From CAVSDF01 sp963726715 (GTDB lineage Bacteria > Bacteroidota > Rhodothermia > Rhodothermales > BA12): a stretch of DNA of 64,000 nt. The stretch is taken from assembly GCA_963726715.1 (NCBI GenBank), contig CAVSDF010000007.1, positions 286,040-350,039 of the forward strand. The letters are read 5' to 3'. Numbering within the stretch: position 1 is the first letter of the stretch; the number at the start of each line of letters is the position of its first letter. The translations under genes and the position numbers were made by a program. The notes beneath the pieces are model-generated. The model saw only the letters and a list, made by a program, of their open reading frames with translations. It was not told the origin of the DNA and made no database searches. Shown one piece after another: positions 62,839 to 64,000 of this stretch.

Positions 62839-63880
62839 GGGCGGTGGCGCGGGTGAGGCGCTCTGCGGGGGAGCCGGTGAGGACGGTGTACGGGATGCGG
62901 CGCCGGTCGAGGTCGTAGAGGAGGAAGCTCTGGAAGACGCCGCGCACATCGGTGTCGACCGCCATCCGTTCTGCGCGAACCGCCCGTCGTCGCCGCAGAC
63001 GAGGGTGAGGGCGTACCGGTCGGCGTGTCCGTCGGCGAGGGCGGCGAGGGCAGGCTCGGCGGTGCGCGTGAGCAGGTAGCTCCAGTGCAGCGTCGTCAGC
63101 GCGCCGGTGTCGGAGACGAGCACGCGGCGCACGCGGCCCTCGCGGACGGCGGTGTCTTCGAGGGCGATGTGGCCGTGGGCGATCTCGAGGTGGTGCATCG
63201 GGGTGAGCGTCCGGGCCTCGCGCTCGAAGACGAAGCGCCCGTACTCTTCGACCCACGCCGTCTCGTAGTGCGCCGCAAGCGCCGCCGCGAGCGTCGTCTT
63301 GCCGGTCGATTCGGCGCCCATCAGCACGACGCGCCGGACGAAGTGGGCGTAGACGCGCGGGTCGAGGGCCTCGCGGTGCGCGTGGACATCGGCGCGGATC
63401 GCGGTGCCGGAGACCGGGTGACGCGTGCGGTCCGGATCGACGCAGACGTGCATGGCGCCGAGGGCCGCGGCGAGGCCGTCGCCGTACGCCTCCGACGAGA
63501 AGACAGCGTCCACATCGACCGACCACGCGGCGAGCGTCGCCGCGGCGTAGGCCTGGTGCGTGGCGTCCGAGCCGCGTCCGGGGGCGGGTCGGGGGCGGCG
63601 GGGAGACGTCGGCGGTGGGAAAGAGCGTGCGGAGCCACTGGCGGCGCACGTCGGCGGGCATCGAGGGAAACTCCGGGTTCGCGTACGTCCACACGCTCAC
63701 GCGGTCGCACGCCGCGAGCGCGGTCTCGATGACGTGCACGTGCCCACGGTGGAGCGGCGCGAACTTGCCGACGACGAGGCCGTGCCGGAAGCGGCGCGGC
63801 GGCTCAGCGAGGGCCGGTTGGGGCGGCGACGGAAACGCGGCGTCGGGCGGCGGCGCAGCGGGCGCAGTCGAGTCGGGCAC
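62819..63880 (-). CDS. nadR: NadR-type NMN adenylyltransferase / ribosylnicotinamide kinase (two frame breaks)
   Basis: A bifunctional NAD-salvage enzyme without the regulatory helix-turn-helix. The N-terminal nucleotidyltransferase has HGLVVGKFAPLHRGHVHVIE and a PEFPSMPADVRRQWL motif. The C-terminal kinase has RVVLMGAESTGKTTLAAALA, AWVEEYGRFVFE, and LVSDTGALTTLHWSYLL. The frame changes at about 63580-63605, between the two domains, and back at about 62965-62975 (DVRGVFQSFLLYDLDRRRIP). A GTG at 63880 (VPDSTAP) or an upstream start at 63958 are both possible. It makes NAD from nicotinamide riboside via NMN. Confidence 0.85.
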   Translation of the reverse strand: MPDSTAPAAPPPDAAFPSPPQPALAEPPRRFRHGLVVGKFAPLHRGHVHVIETALAACDRVSVWTYANPEFPSMPADVRRQWLRTLFPTADVSPPPPTRPRTRLGRHAPGLRRGDARRVVGRCGRCLLVGGVRRRPRRGPRRHARLRRSGPHASPGLRHRDPRRCPRAPRGPRPARLRPLRPARRADGRRIDRQDDARGGACGALRDGVGRRVRALRLRARGPDAHPDAPPRDRPRPHRPRRHRRPRGPRAPRARLRHRRADDAALELPAHAHRRACPRRPRRRTRRPVRPHPRLRRRRAVRAERMAVDTDVRGVFQSFLLYDLDRRRIPYTVLTGSPAERLTRATALIDALG

Positions 63881-64000
63881 GGGCGGGGCGAAAAGAGGGC
63901 GTGGCAGAGCGCCGAAGCTACGCCGGTACCGCCCGCGCGCCCGGTCCGCAGCCCGCATCCGCGTCAGCGCACGAGGCCTTCGCGCAGGGCGCGGCGCGTG

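Noticed and set aside
63963..64000. C-terminal end of a further minus-strand gene (TRRALREGLVR then stop)
   Set aside because: It looks like a gene end cut by the window edge, but eleven residues are too few to support a call.

Overview
The window is chromosomal DNA from a very GC-rich bacterium. Third codon positions are nearly all G or C. The best guess is a Rhodothermota/Bacteroidota-lineage organism, such as a Rhodothermia relative. This is an inference from three things: boxes resembling the Bacteroidota -7 element (TAnnTTTG, TAnnTTnG) upstream of several starts, an almost complete lack of Shine-Dalgarno sequences, and protein content typical of that group (DUF4159, DUF305, DUF2721, WYL regulators, 7Fe ferredoxin, TPR-CHAT protein). 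No rRNA, integrase, transposase or CRISPR array is visible.

Layout. 1-5.4 kb: small envelope proteins, a DUF4159 protein, a 7Fe ferredoxin, an MFS carrier, an Lrp/AsnC effector-domain protein and a HAD phosphatase. 5.5-10.3 kb (minus strand): a complete phosphate-uptake operon pstS-pstC-pstA-pstB-phoU. 10.4-15.1 kb (minus): replicative helicase dnaB, a family-4-type uracil-DNA glycosylase lacking its Fe-S cysteines, and the polyamine genes speE and speD. 15.6-20 kb: tRNA-Lys and tRNA-Leu, a DUF305 protein, a PAS/GAF histidine kinase, fabG and a glycine-zipper protein. 20-30 kb: a DEAD-box RNA helicase with a roughly 700-residue disordered tail containing a Rho_N-like module, a ChaN-like protein, an MFS carrier, a DUF2721 protein and a badly frame-disrupted S9 peptidase. 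30-36.6 kb: a csoR-copA copper module with a visible operator, a DASS carrier, a FucP-type sugar carrier, an HNH protein, tRNA-Val and tRNA-Gly. 36.7-43.5 kb: the conserved origin-associated series rpmH-rnpA-yidC-mnmE-mnmG-rsmG. 43.7-55.8 kb: a WYL regulator, mfd, murQ, a TPR-CHAT protein, recF and an M48 protease. 55.9-64 kb: a MaoC hydratase, three GT4 glycosyltransferases, a polytopic membrane protein, a DUF3047 protein, a disrupted Uma2-type gene and nadR.

How it fits together. Two sequences identical or nearly identical to the bacterial ParB-binding site parS lie in mnmG and the M48 gene, and a third, one mismatch from it, lies in murQ. With rpmH/rnpA/yidC/mnmEG/rsmG, recF and dnaB nearby, this points to an origin-proximal, centromere-like region. 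Operons are tightly coupled by overlapping stop/start codons (ATGA, GTGA, TGATG). speD is the exception, with a perfect Shine-Dalgarno sequence.

Quality caveat. About 25 single-step reading-frame breaks occur in about fourteen otherwise conserved genes (copA four, S9 peptidase six, pstC, yidC, nadR and others). The conserved residues continue on both sides of each break. Most are therefore more likely sequence or assembly errors, or very recent decay, than real gene structure. Those genes are listed as whole loci with the break positions given.
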